The notes below the pieces were generated by a model. The model did no database searches and was not told the origin of the DNA. It saw only the letters and a list, made by a program, of their open reading frames with translations. A stretch of DNA of 56,291 bases from [Flexibacter] sp. ATCC 35208 (lineage in GTDB: Bacteria > Bacteroidota > Bacteroidia > Chitinophagales > Chitinophagaceae), in assembly GCF_001975825.1 (NCBI RefSeq), contig NZ_MTKN01000053.1:1-56291 (forward strand), given 5' to 3'. Positions 10,443-18,248 of the stretch are shown here, one piece after another (the stretch's first letter is position 1; each line of letters starts with the position of its first letter). The position numbers and the translations under genes are program-made.

Positions 10443-10760
10443 TTAGCACCACTGTTCCCTGCTCTGTTGATTGAGCTGGGAACAATATTGTGCAGGAATC
10501 TTGTTCCACTGCACATCAGATGCATTGGAACAATAAAGGCCGGCATCTGCTTTTACAATTTCAGGTACACTGGCTGACCGGTTGGAATCTGCATTGATAG
10601 TTAGGATAACGAACTTATCGTCAGCTATATATGCAAAGCTAGGAAAGGTGCCTTTTATTGCTATCATTGAATCTGAATTCTTTTCTTTTGTCGCTGAATG
10701 ACAGGCAGTTGAATATATGCTGATTAACAGGGACAAGGAAACAATTATCGAATGCTTCAT
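10443..10760 (-). CDS. Small hypothetical lipoprotein
   Basis: A 105-residue protein with a hydrophobic N-terminus (KHSIIVSLSLLISIYSTAC) and a lipobox STAC, so Cys20 is the likely lipidated residue. The mature part is about 85 residues and has further cysteines near positions 79 and 93 and at the C-terminus. I do not recognise a family, and no catalytic motif is visible. It stands alone: the DUF4450 gene upstream on the same strand ends 34 bp before its start, so co-transcription with that gene is possible. The terminator at 10237-10273 closes the unit. It is probably anchored in the inner or outer membrane facing the periplasm; function unknown. Confidence 0.72.
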   Translation of the reverse strand: MKHSIIVSLSLLISIYSTACHSATKEKNSDSMIAIKGTFPSFAYIADDKFVILTINADSNRSASVPEIVKADAGLYCSNASDVQWNKIPAQYCSQLNQQSREQWC

Positions 10761-10794
10761 AGGTTTATGGAATAAATTGCGGCGCTAAATTAGT

Positions 10795-13700
10795 TTATTT
10801 ATTAATACGTTGCAAGGTGATGGCTATCAAGCCGACCACCACATCGTTGGAAAGGGTCTCTAAGGTGAGGGTTTTCAATTCCTTATGTGCGTCCAATAAA
10901 ATATCCAGGAGCATACCGGCTCCTCCTTCGATTTCCCGGCCATAAACACCTTTGATTTGGAGATAGCTGCCAAGGTCCTGAGATACATATCCTGTTTTAA
11001 AATGCAGGCGCCAGGGTTTGGGTTGATGCATTTTAAAGGCAAGGGTATCAGTGAAATAATCCTGTTCTATAGGGCACCAGGTTTCGGGGTTAATCAGGTC
11101 CTGTATCTGTTTTGTGCCATCTGTGTAAGTAATGGTTACCCGGCCATTTGCAATACGGCTTTGCATTGAATTTGTGCTACCGGCAAGTAACAGGTAAGCA
11201 CGTTCTGCATGGCCATTCAATATTATCTGAATGCTGTCAGGGTAATTGTCCCATAAAGAGGTAAATGCGATGTCTTTGGGGGATTCGTTACCCGATACTT
11301 TTGCAGTATCGTTTCCAGATTCGTTACCTGATGCTTTTTGGGATGCTTTGCCTGATGTGCGGAAAGGCACACCAATATTGGTATTTAATACCGTGTCTTT
11401 TCTTAATACGGCATCGTCAATATTAGCTGTGATCTTAGGATGCGTCCACTCTCCTATTCCATGCAGGGGAATTTCAAGTGTGGTAAAAGGAGAGCGTGGT
11501 GAACGATATTCATTTTTGAAGATGTCAGTAACGGAGGCATTCCATTGTGTATCTATGTTGAGTGGCTCGCACAATTCAGGGATGACGTGAGAGAATGCAG
11601 TATAAGTTTCATGCATTGCTGGTGCGGGTTGTACAGATTGTACAAGTTCTACTGGTTGTACCGGTACTGCTGCCAGCCACGTCATATCTCCCTGTGTGAC
11701 GGTTTTGAAAGTCGTCTGTTCGCCGGTTATCGACGGTATGACTATATCACTACCCTCCCATTCAATAACGATATCGGCACTGTAGGCTTGCGTAGTAACA
11801 GCTATCAGCGGATAACCGGCTACAGCCTGAGATAGCCGCCATTTGGCCGGTCTGCCATTTACCAGTATGCTTTTTATACGATCCTTTTTTGCGGGTACCT
11901 GCAATTCAAGTATTGGAAAATGCGTATCAATATGATAAGTATCATAAGTTCCCTCCTGCTTGTACTGAAAGGTTACATCCGGTGTTTTTAAGGAAGCAAA
12001 TGGCCATGCTTCAGGAAATCCCGGCCTGATGATAACACGGTTATTCAACGCATCCGGCCGAATGCCAAATACCCCCTGTATCAGCAAGCGGGAGGCGATC
12101 CCAATAGCATCTCCGAAATCCCGGTAACATTCGCCCCTGGCAGCATCGTAAAATGAAATCTGGCCAAAGTTACCCGGACTATCCCCCAAATACATTCCAT
12201 CCAATACGGAGCTTTTAAATAGCCTGAAACCTTCTACATTTCTACCGGCGAGGAAGTATGCCAATGCGGTATGCATCACTTCTGCAAAGGCCACATTATT
12301 GGTACTCCATGTATAAGGCATCCAGTTGCTCGTAGAGATAGTAGCATATCCTTCATCTTTTAACCCTTTAGCTTTTACAGGGATATGCGGAATTTCTGTA
12401 TCAATATATCGGGTGGCCTGAAAGGCTTGTATGGCATCAGGTACATCGCTGTCAATAGTGTGGTAAATAGTGTATACACCTGCACTTTCATGCAGGCGTT
12501 TTAGCCCCATAAAATCCTGGTATTCCGCCCAATGACCTTTATCTTTTAGCCACAAACGAGTATTGATTGCTGTAAGTATTTTACCTGCTTCAGTACGATA
12601 AGGTTGCGGGTCCTCTCCTATCTTTTCGGCGATGGCGGCTGCCAGTGTATTGGCGCGGTAATTATAAGCCGATGAATAAGTAACGGCACCTGAATTATAA
12701 TACAGACCATCACTGGCCCATATGCAGGCATAGGCATCATATAAACCATCATTGTCAGGATCAAAGTTGCGTTTTTCCCAGGCCAGATGTCTGGTAATCA
12801 CAGGCCAGATCTTTTTTGCATAAGCCAGATCTCCCGTCCATTGCAGGTGCCAGAGCAATTCGTCGATGTATACCAGGTTCATATCATAATGATGCATCTG
12901 ATCCGGACGATTTGGATTACGGGCTATATAGCCATTGCTATACATAGGCGTTCCCCATTGTTTGACGGCACGTGCCAGATCCAGAGCGGTATCCTGCGCA
13001 GGGTGTGGAATGGTATTAGGTACAGTGGTGACCTGACTGGCAGCATAGCCATCAAAATGGATCCGGGCACGATCGTGCCAGCCTAAAAAATCACCCGCAT
13101 AGGCTGCACGCCAACCGGTAAGTGGCATACGCCAACCAATAGCCCCGTGTAACCAGCTTTTGCCATCCCATATGCCATCAGCAGCCATGACCAATGCACC
13201 ACCAATAGGATTGATATATGGATCCGGGGTTTCGATCTGAATACGTTCCGCCAGTTGTAGTCTATCTTTTTCAGTCGCTTCGTAAATAGCAGTGACATTG
13301 GTAGCTGATAATTGCAGGCCATTCAAAAGGATATAACCACTGGTTTTCAACTGACAGGTACTGGTATATACCGGGTTGTCAGCAGGTTCAAATACACCGG
13401 GAGGATCTGCCCCCATATCACCGGAACGGGACAACTTTTGTGCGCGTATTTTCGTGATGCCTGCCGAAATCTCACTCCCTGCAGGCATATTATTGTAATC
13501 AATTTTCCAGATAGCACCTTCTTTATCATACAAAGCTAATACTGAGATACGCAGTTCCCCTTTCCCCCATGATTTATCTTTCAGGAAGTAAGTTCTTTTG
13601 CCGGCATTGTAACGGGCTTCGCAAAAAGAAGTGGAATCGAGCCATTTGGAGGGCTTGCCGGGTATATCTATCCAAAAACCGATATGCTGGCTGTTCTTTT

Positions 13701-13956
13701 CAATATATGCTGCAAATACGGGGCGATCACTGGTTTCCAGTCTGAAGGCCGTCGGACCTCCGTACAAAGCCCGGGTATACCTGTTTTTCCCGTTCATACA
13801 GACAAAATCGTGGCCTTCCGGATGGTATTGCAGGGTCCTGGGGGTGCCTCTTTTATCCTCGTTATAGGAAGTCTGTTCAATAAAATCACCTGATTTCTGG
13901 GCCACTCCTGTATACATATGGAATAACAGGAGCAAACAAATGGTGTAATTCTTCAT
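10795..13956 (-). CDS. DUF4450-like six-hairpin glycosidase-fold protein
   Basis: About 1053 residues, read from the ATG at 13956, which starts a clear signal peptide (MKNYTICLLLLFHMYTGVAQ). An upstream in-frame ATG at 13989 would only add 11 residues and nearly reach the divergent gene. The N-terminal third carries the stretch NGKNRYTRALYGGPTAFRLE that I associate with DUF4450 proteins. The centre (about residues 330-700) has the tryptophan- and aspartate-rich helical pattern of (alpha/alpha)6 enzymes such as GH95, GH78 or debranching enzymes (WGTPMYSNGY, DPDNDGLYDA, GDSPGNFGQISFYD). The C-terminal part is beta-rich and contains a low-complexity Ser/Gly/Asn insertion near 11271-11360. It is likely periplasmic or surface-located and acts on a glycan; substrate and catalytic residues cannot be assigned from sequence alone. 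Confidence 0.8.
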   Translation of the reverse strand: MKNYTICLLLLFHMYTGVAQKSGDFIEQTSYNEDKRGTPRTLQYHPEGHDFVCMNGKNRYTRALYGGPTAFRLETSDRPVFAAYIEKNSQHIGFWIDIPGKPSKWLDSTSFCEARYNAGKRTYFLKDKSWGKGELRISVLALYDKEGAIWKIDYNNMPAGSEISAGITKIRAQKLSRSGDMGADPPGVFEPADNPVYTSTCQLKTSGYILLNGLQLSATNVTAIYEATEKDRLQLAERIQIETPDPYINPIGGALVMAADGIWDGKSWLHGAIGWRMPLTGWRAAYAGDFLGWHDRARIHFDGYAASQVTTVPNTIPHPAQDTALDLARAVKQWGTPMYSNGYIARNPNRPDQMHHYDMNLVYIDELLWHLQWTGDLAYAKKIWPVITRHLAWEKRNFDPDNDGLYDAYACIWASDGLYYNSGAVTYSSAYNYRANTLAAAIAEKIGEDPQPYRTEAGKILTAINTRLWLKDKGHWAEYQDFMGLKRLHESAGVYTIYHTIDSDVPDAIQAFQATRYIDTEIPHIPVKAKGLKDEGYATISTSNWMPYTWSTNNVAFAEVMHTALAYFLAGRNVEGFRLFKSSVLDGMYLGDSPGNFGQISFYDAARGECYRDFGDAIGIASRLLIQGVFGIRPDALNNRVIIRPGFPEAWPFASLKTPDVTFQYKQEGTYDTYHIDTHFPILELQVPAKKDRIKSILVNGRPAKWRLSQAVAGYPLIAVTTQAYSADIVIEWEGSDIVIPSITGEQTTFKTVTQGDMTWLAAVPVQPVELVQSVQPAPAMHETYTAFSHVIPELCEPLNIDTQWNASVTDIFKNEYRSPRSPFTTLEIPLHGIGEWTHPKITANIDDAVLRKDTVLNTNIGVPFRTSGKASQKASGNESGNDTAKVSGNESPKDIAFTSLWDNYPDSIQIILNGHAERAYLLLAGSTNSMQSRIANGRVTITYTDGTKQIQDLINPETWCPIEQDYFTDTLAFKMHQPKPWRLHFKTGYVSQDLGSYLQIKGVYGREIEGGAGMLLDILLDAHKELKTLTLETLSNDVVVGLIAITLQRINK

Positions 13957-14001
13957 AACAATACAATATAAAATAAATATTTTTATCATCCATAAATCAC
14001 T

Positions 14002-14625
14002 ATGATGAAAAGATATTTATTGATTGCCATGTTAGCAGTACTGGCCTGTAATCAAACCACACAGCAGGCTGCCACCGGCACAGATTCTATTCCAGCACCA
14101 CCTATTGCCGCTGATTCGACGAATGTTGATGAAGCAGAAGATTATCCGCATGAAACCACTACAGATAGTTCTAAGATTTCAGGTGACTTTAATGGTGATG
14201 GAAAAACAGAAGACGTCTGGGCTATCATAACAAAGGCCGGTCATGGTAATCCGGTGGAGAATGGGGTTGCTGATGAATTAGGGTTACAATTTTCCGATCC
14301 TGCATTGCCTCCTGTCAAAATCGGTTGTTGCGAAGTAAGACTGTTCAACGAGGGCGACCTGGATCATGACGGGGCTGAGGAACTCACGGTATATCAGGCA
14401 CCGGAGAATGGAAATGTGTACCAGATGTATACCTATACTTTTAAAAACAATGCCTGGGTCTTGCTTTATGATCCATTTTTGATTCCTACGGGAGGTGATT
14501 ATTTATCAGATAAGGAATTGCAGGACAGGGTGGTCATGGAGAATGATACCATTTTCTATTATGATGTGGATCTCAACTCTGAAAAACAGGAACTGGTGAA
14601 AAAACAGGTGATGTTGAATAATTAG
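14002..14625 (+). CDS. Lipoprotein with FG-GAP/VCBS-like Asp-rich motifs
   Basis: 207 residues. The N-terminus (MMKRYLLIAMLAVLAC) ends in a lipobox LAVLAC, so it is a probable lipoprotein; the next 40 residues are a Thr/Pro/Ala-rich linker. Two acidic loops, GDFNGDGKTEDVW (about residue 61) and GDLDHDGAEELTVY (about residue 118), have the DxNxDG calcium-loop form seen in FG-GAP or VCBS repeat proteins. The protein is divergent from the DUF4450 gene, with only 45 bp between starts, so the two may share a regulatory region. No enzyme motif is seen. A binding or structural role on the cell envelope is inferred; the exact function is unknown. Confidence 0.75.
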   Translation: MMKRYLLIAMLAVLACNQTTQQAATGTDSIPAPPIAADSTNVDEAEDYPHETTTDSSKISGDFNGDGKTEDVWAIITKAGHGNPVENGVADELGLQFSDPALPPVKIGCCEVRLFNEGDLDHDGAEELTVYQAPENGNVYQMYTYTFKNNAWVLLYDPFLIPTGGDYLSDKELQDRVVMENDTIFYYDVDLNSEKQELVKKQVMLNN

Positions 14626-14682
14626 TGAGAATTCTCCACCTATTCCTCTATAGCACATCCATAGCGCATTCAGGGAGGTAAC

Positions 14683-14781
14683 CCGCCTATAAGCCGCCTA
14701 TATCCCGCCTATAAGCCGTAGATAACCCGTATCTATATAGATGCGGGTTATCTACGGGATACCTACGGGTTATAGTCGGAG
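14683..14781. repeat. 11-bp-period array with inverted symmetry (hairpin 14716-14757)
   Basis: Nine consecutive 11-bp units can be laid out. The first four or five read CCGCCTATAAG or close variants (CCGCCTATATC, CCGTAGATAAC). The later ones are the same motif in reverse complement (TATCTACGGGA, TACCTACGGGT, TATAGTCGGAG). The centre, 14716-14757, folds into a near-perfect 42-base hairpin. No T-run follows, so it is not a normal terminator. It lies in the non-coding stretch downstream of the lipoprotein gene. Confidence 0.85.
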
Positions 14782-14800
14782 TACCTTTATGCTTAAAATG

Positions 14801-14985
14801 GGAATATATCATTGTTTGTGGTTGGAATATCCCAATGATTGAACCCAGGAATATATCTATGGTTTATGGCCGAAATCGCCCTATGATCTAATTGGGAATC
14901 TGCTATCTGTGTAGCCGAAATCCTCCTATCATCCAACTGAAAATCCACTATTAGTTACCACTGAAATCCCTCAATGATCCAACTG
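14801..14985. repeat. Four degenerate 45-47-bp tandem repeats
   Basis: Units at 14801-14847, 14848-14894, 14895-14939 and 14940-14985 share an order of blocks: GGAATATATC at the start, a GG or GCCGAAATC block in the middle and an ATGATCCAACTG-like end. The copies are diverged, with 1-2-bp length changes. No reading frame of note crosses them. They follow directly after the 11-bp array. Confidence 0.8.
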
Positions 14986-15063
14986 GGCATTCAGACCGTT
15001 TATCGCTCATGATAAAAATCCTAAATATCAAAACGCTTTGCTCATTTTTAGCAGGGAGGATGA

Positions 15064-15240
15064 TTGTGGGTTGGACAGTCCCAGAGTGAGATGTTTTATA
15101 AAACGCTGAAAGTATTAGGAAGACCGATGGAGTATGTACAGCAACCGGGCGCGAGTCATAAGTTGGTAAGGAATAGTGATGGACGACAGCGGATAGATCA
15201 GTTGTTAAGGACGTATTAATTTTTTGAAAGGTATTTGAGC
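15064..15240 (+). pseudogene. Decayed C-terminal remnant of an S9 (prolyl oligopeptidase) peptidase
   Basis: The frame right after a TGA at 15061 reads VGQSQSEMFYKTLKVLG, then RPMEYVQQPGASHKLVR, then QRIDQLLRTY, then a TAA (15217-15219), and continues FFERYLS. This is the usual C-terminal end of Bacteroidota S9-family peptidases, including the last catalytic histidine (GASH) and the LRTYxFFERYL tail. The stop stands where a Glu codon (GAA) would be expected. Upstream of 15064 nothing related remains; the sequence is the 46-bp repeat block. So about 55 codons of a gene of probably 700 or more codons survive, followed by an intact terminator. Family assignment is from memory of the motif order. 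Confidence 0.6.
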
Positions 15241-15265
15241 ACACCATTGTAGGTGTGCTTTTTTT
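15238..15265 (+). terminator. Rho-independent terminator after the S9 remnant
   Basis: AGCACACC pairs perfectly with GGTGTGCT across the 6-nt loop ATTGTA and is followed by a run of seven T. It sits immediately behind the S9 peptidase remnant and is probably that gene's original terminator. It also shields the SUKH gene starting at 15281 from upstream transcription. Confidence 0.88.
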
Positions 15266-15280
15266 GTTATTTTAGGTGAT

Positions 15281-15688
15281 ATGAAGAATTCTATTTCGGC
15301 TGTTATTGAACGAATGATAAAAGATTGCTCCATTAAACTGGTACCTGCCAAAATGGGTGAAGTAGCGCAATTTGAGTTTATAACAGGGTTTCAGTTGCCT
15401 GATGAGATGAGAACGTTTTATAGTTTGTATAGTGAGATGGAAGAGGAAAATGAAATGTTCAGGATATTGCCATTAAAAGAGATCATTGAGAATGGACAGC
15501 TAAAAAGCGACTATATTGAATTTGCAGAATACATGATTTATTCAGACACATGGGCGGTTACGATCAATGGAGAAGATCGGAACGATTATTTTATTGAAGG
15601 TTATAAATGGCGGGAGAATTCATTTGCGGATTTTTTAGTTCGATACCTGAACGGCGGTGTTGATAAAGGATTGTATAATTTGTATTAA
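15281..15688 (+). CDS. SMI1/KNR4 (SUKH) family protein
   Basis: 135 residues, cytoplasmic, with no signal peptide. The segment EFITGFQLPDEMRTFYSLYS (about residues 32-51) fits the SUKH entry motif (E..G..LP.....fy...), and the tail with SFADFLVRYLNGG matches the usual F..FL..YL helix. SUKH proteins are small binding domains; in bacteria many are immunity proteins against polymorphic toxins, though others have unknown roles. A second SUKH-like gene follows convergently only 5 bp away (15694-16353), and no toxin gene is visible nearby, so both could be orphan immunity genes (inference). The start is supported by an AGGTGAT ribosome-binding-like stretch just upstream and by the terminator ending at 15265. 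Confidence 0.8.
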   Translation: MKNSISAVIERMIKDCSIKLVPAKMGEVAQFEFITGFQLPDEMRTFYSLYSEMEEENEMFRILPLKEIIENGQLKSDYIEFAEYMIYSDTWAVTINGEDRNDYFIEGYKWRENSFADFLVRYLNGGVDKGLYNLY

Positions 15689-15693
15689 AATAA

Positions 15694-16353
15694 TCACAAT
15701 TCCTCATCCTCCAAAGAAATATAACTCCACTCAATATCCAACTGGTCAAGCATTTTATCAAACCGCCCCCCATCATTTGTACCAATAAACGCACCCGTAC
15801 AATTTCCCTCCTTATTAAAAGACAAACTCACCATTTCTTCATAATCAAGTGTAAACACTCTTTGTGTCGAATGAGAGATCTCCTTTAATTCTACATAAGT
15901 ATTTTGTACATAAGCAACCGTTTCCGGCGGCACCATTTCAAATGAATTTGCATTGAATTCCAGCCCTCCTAATACGCCATTATACACTGCCATCAATAAT
16001 AAAAACCCATCTGTAGTAGCACATTCCTGGTGCCAGTCAGGATTCATTTCATCACCAGAATAATTCCCATATACAGGAGGATTGGGCAATGCGAGGTCTG
16101 ATTGTTTTATTCCCCAAAATACCACCCCCTGATTCTCTTCATAAAAGATCAGGTACTCATCCTGCGAAAACCCTATCTGATCAGGCTTCAATAATCTATT
16201 ATGAGAATAGTTGACAGCGTCATGCTTCCCTAATGTGAGATAATACTCTTTTAATACCAATGGCAATGGCTGCTCTATTTCAGTGGCATCAAAACCAAAT
16301 CGCTCCTGCTTTTCAATACCATATAAATGCCTGATTTGCTCGAAATATGTCAT
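15694..16353 (-). CDS. SUKH/SMI1-like protein
   Basis: About 219 residues from the ATG at 16353 (MTYFEQIRHLYGIEKQERFG). A longer in-frame start at 16455 would run into the divergent metallo-hydrolase gene starting at 16400 and adds a sequence without homology features, so the shorter start is preferred. The motifs EIEQPLPLVLKEYYLTLGKH (residues about 27-46) and the later FWGIKQSDLALPNPPVY and Asp/Asn-rich segments are typical of larger SUKH proteins that monitor or bind partner proteins. It is cytoplasmic and acidic towards the C-terminus. It converges on the neighbouring SUKH gene, and the tandem arrangement suggests related roles, perhaps immunity. Function beyond the family is unknown. Confidence 0.72.
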   Translation of the reverse strand: MTYFEQIRHLYGIEKQERFGFDATEIEQPLPLVLKEYYLTLGKHDAVNYSHNRLLKPDQIGFSQDEYLIFYEENQGVVFWGIKQSDLALPNPPVYGNYSGDEMNPDWHQECATTDGFLLLMAVYNGVLGGLEFNANSFEMVPPETVAYVQNTYVELKEISHSTQRVFTLDYEEMVSLSFNKEGNCTGAFIGTNDGGRFDKMLDQLDIEWSYISLEDEEL

Positions 16354-16399
16354 AGCCGATCTTTGCTTTAATGTTGCTAATATCCTAATTTTATAACTT

Positions 16400-17272
16400 A
16401 TGAACCTGACAATTTCCGGATATTCGACTGCATTATTTTCTACCTGGTATTTCATAGAAGAATTAGGGCTGCTCTTTGATTGTGGGGATGGGTTAATGTC
16501 TACTCTCTTACAAAAGAGCAGGAAGATTGAAAACGTGTTTATCTCACACCCCGACAGAGATCACCTCACAGGTTTGCTACAGCTCAATCAGCTCAATGCC
16601 AGAGATGGCTTTCCCATTATACATTACCCAAAGGATAGTAGTTCTTTCCCCGCACTACGTGATTTCTCCATGAAATTCGACCCCCATGTAAAGGGCACAG
16701 TATGGCACCCTATTGTGGACAGGGACCGGGTTTGGATTAAAAAAGACATCTATGTGGAAGCATTGAGAAATAACCACGTACCCGCAGCAGAAAATGTATT
16801 CAAAAGCTTTGGCTTCAAAGTCGTACAGGTAAAATACAAATTGAAGCAGGAATATATGTCGCTTCCTCCTCTTGACATCAAAAAGGCAATTGACACCTTA
16901 GGTAAAGAAGCGACACACAATATCGTAGAAACCATCCTGCTAGCTTACAGCGGAGATACCCCGGCTGAAAACTTTAGCTATTGGAACAATGCGAAAATAC
17001 TGATCCACGAAGCTACTTTTTTAGGGGATGAGGTCGAAATTCAATCTCATCGCAATAAACATAGTAAACTGGAAGATGTACTCAGCAATGTCGCAGAGAT
17101 TCAGATTGAAGCCCTGATTCTGGGGCATTTTTCATCACGATATTCGAATGAACAGATTGATGAAAGTATACGGGAATTATGTAAAAAGTTTAACATCCAG
17201 ATACCTGTTTATAGGGTACTACCGGGTCAGACGATGTTCGATATTTTATCCATGCCTTCATTACTCGTTTAA
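16400..17272 (+). CDS. Metallo-beta-lactamase-fold hydrolase (RNase Z-like)
   Basis: 290 residues. Motif I is HPDRDH (residues 50-55), near the N-terminus after LLFDCGDG; then come YSGDT (about residue 194), HEATF (about residue 213) and LGHFSSRY (about residue 253). This order is that of RNase Z-type beta-CASP-less metallo-hydrolases that bind two zinc ions. The usual HxHxDH is HxDxDH here, so one metal-binding histidine is replaced by Asp52. Real tRNase Z function is uncertain: the flexible exosite arm is not obvious, so a related phosphodiesterase is as likely. The gene starts 46 bp from the divergent SUKH gene. The 3' end carries a small duplication across the stop codon (17251-17302). 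Confidence 0.8.
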   Translation: MNLTISGYSTALFSTWYFIEELGLLFDCGDGLMSTLLQKSRKIENVFISHPDRDHLTGLLQLNQLNARDGFPIIHYPKDSSSFPALRDFSMKFDPHVKGTVWHPIVDRDRVWIKKDIYVEALRNNHVPAAENVFKSFGFKVVQVKYKLKQEYMSLPPLDIKKAIDTLGKEATHNIVETILLAYSGDTPAENFSYWNNAKILIHEATFLGDEVEIQSHRNKHSKLEDVLSNVAEIQIEALILGHFSSRYSNEQIDESIRELCKKFNIQIPVYRVLPGQTMFDILSMPSLLV

Positions 17273-17302
17273 CAATCATCTTATTCATGCTTTCATTACT
17301 CG
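17251..17302 (+). repeat. 35-bp-period short duplication across a stop codon
   Basis: CATGCCTTCATTACTCG (17251-17267) recurs as CATGCTTTCATTACTCG (17286-17302), 35 bp later. The first copy codes for the last residues of the metallo-hydrolase and the second lies after its stop. One base differs between the 17-bp copies. Confidence 0.75.
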
Positions 17303-17355
17303 CCTGACTTAAGTATACCAGAAAAGTTAAGAAAATCCATAAAGCGGGATATCAT

Positions 17356-17363
17356 TATCTTTG
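17356..17363 (+). promoter_or_regulatory. -7 element 4 nt before a start codon
   Basis: TATCTTTG matches TAnnTTTG and is followed by only TTCT before the ATG at 17368. Transcription would begin at or next to the start codon, implying a leaderless mRNA. No clear TTG -33 element is seen. Confidence 0.55.
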
Positions 17364-17367
17364 TTCT

Positions 17368-18027
17368 ATGCTGGAAATAAAATCATTATCACTAACTATA
17401 TCTGCGGCGCCCGGAGCCGTTTCTGCTATCTGCACCCTGCCGGAAAAGCCTATATGTATCCTGACACTCGCACATGGCGCAGGTGCAGACATGCACCATT
17501 CTTTTATGGAAGCACTGGCCACTTCACTGGCAGATGCGGGCATTGCCACCCTCCGATTCAATTTCCCTTTTACAGAACAAAAAAAGAAACGCCCTGACTC
17601 CCCTGCCGTCGCTCAGCAAGCGATAACCGCCGCTATCGATAAAGCGAAAGAATTGTACCCTGCCCTCCCTCTATTTGTAGCAGGCAAATCATTTGGCGGC
17701 CGTATGTCATCCCAATATCTTTCTGTGAACCACAGAAAGGATGTAACCGGCCTGATCTTCTACGGGTTCCCCCTGCATGCCGCAGGCAAACCATCTATAG
17801 ACAGGGCGGAACATTTAAAAGAAGTAAAAGTACCGATGCTGTTCCTGCAGGGCACAAAAGATACCCTGGCTACCTGGGATCTGATTGAAACAGTATGCAA
17901 GTCTTTAAAGAAAGCTATCCTTGTAAAACTGGAAGGCGCGGATCATTCTTTTAAAGCCGGTAAGGGTAAGGATATGATACCCTTGCTCACGACTGCTACA
18001 AAAGATTGGGTGAAAAAGAAAATATAA
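17368..18027 (+). CDS. Alpha/beta-hydrolase of the KANL3/Tex30-like (COG3571) group
   Basis: 219 residues, cytoplasmic. An oxyanion-type LAHGAGADMHH motif (about residues 34-44) precedes RFNFPF (about residue 63). The nucleophile elbow is GKSFGG with Ser108; an acid in GTKDTL (about residue 165) and a histidine in GADHSF (about residue 190) complete a plausible triad. The length and the LAHGAG/GKSFGGRM signature fit the small dienelactone-hydrolase-like family often annotated as alpha/beta family hydrolase; its physiological substrate is unknown. The gene stands alone, and its start is fixed by a -7 element only 4 nt upstream. Confidence 0.82.
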   Translation: MLEIKSLSLTISAAPGAVSAICTLPEKPICILTLAHGAGADMHHSFMEALATSLADAGIATLRFNFPFTEQKKKRPDSPAVAQQAITAAIDKAKELYPALPLFVAGKSFGGRMSSQYLSVNHRKDVTGLIFYGFPLHAAGKPSIDRAEHLKEVKVPMLFLQGTKDTLATWDLIETVCKSLKKAILVKLEGADHSFKAGKGKDMIPLLTTATKDWVKKKI

Positions 18028-18180
18028 TGGTCCCTCCTCTCTTCAAAATAAAGATCTCCCGGGCATTTTTGTCCTGAACCATCAACCGCTACCCTGCGTT
18101 AAAGCATTTTATATTCTGCTCAGCCAAACTTTCCGCAAATGACAAGAAATATGTATTTGTTCTAAGCATTTTCTTTAGTT

Positions 18181-18223
18181 GGGACAAATGTCCCGGTTTT
18201 GCACAAAATAGATAATAGTTTTG
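18181..18223 (+). promoter_or_regulatory. Promoter with adjacent palindrome for the HAD-MFS operon
   Basis: TAGTTTTG at 18216-18223 fits the -7 consensus and would give a leader of about 19 nt before the ATG at 18249. About 20 bp further upstream lies GGGACAAATGTCCC (18181-18194), a perfect 14-bp palindrome with the right distance to act as a regulator site overlapping the -33 region. No dedicated regulator gene is adjacent. Confidence 0.45.
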
Positions 18224-18248
18224 CCATCCGATTATAATTAAAGAAATT

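Noticed and set aside
14716..14757. Hairpin as a terminator of the lipoprotein gene
   Set aside because: No T-run follows, and it is part of the larger 11-bp array, so a terminator call would be misleading.
14951..15247. Minus-strand frame of 98 codons
   Set aside because: Lies antisense to the S9 peptidase remnant and the repeats, without recognisable features.
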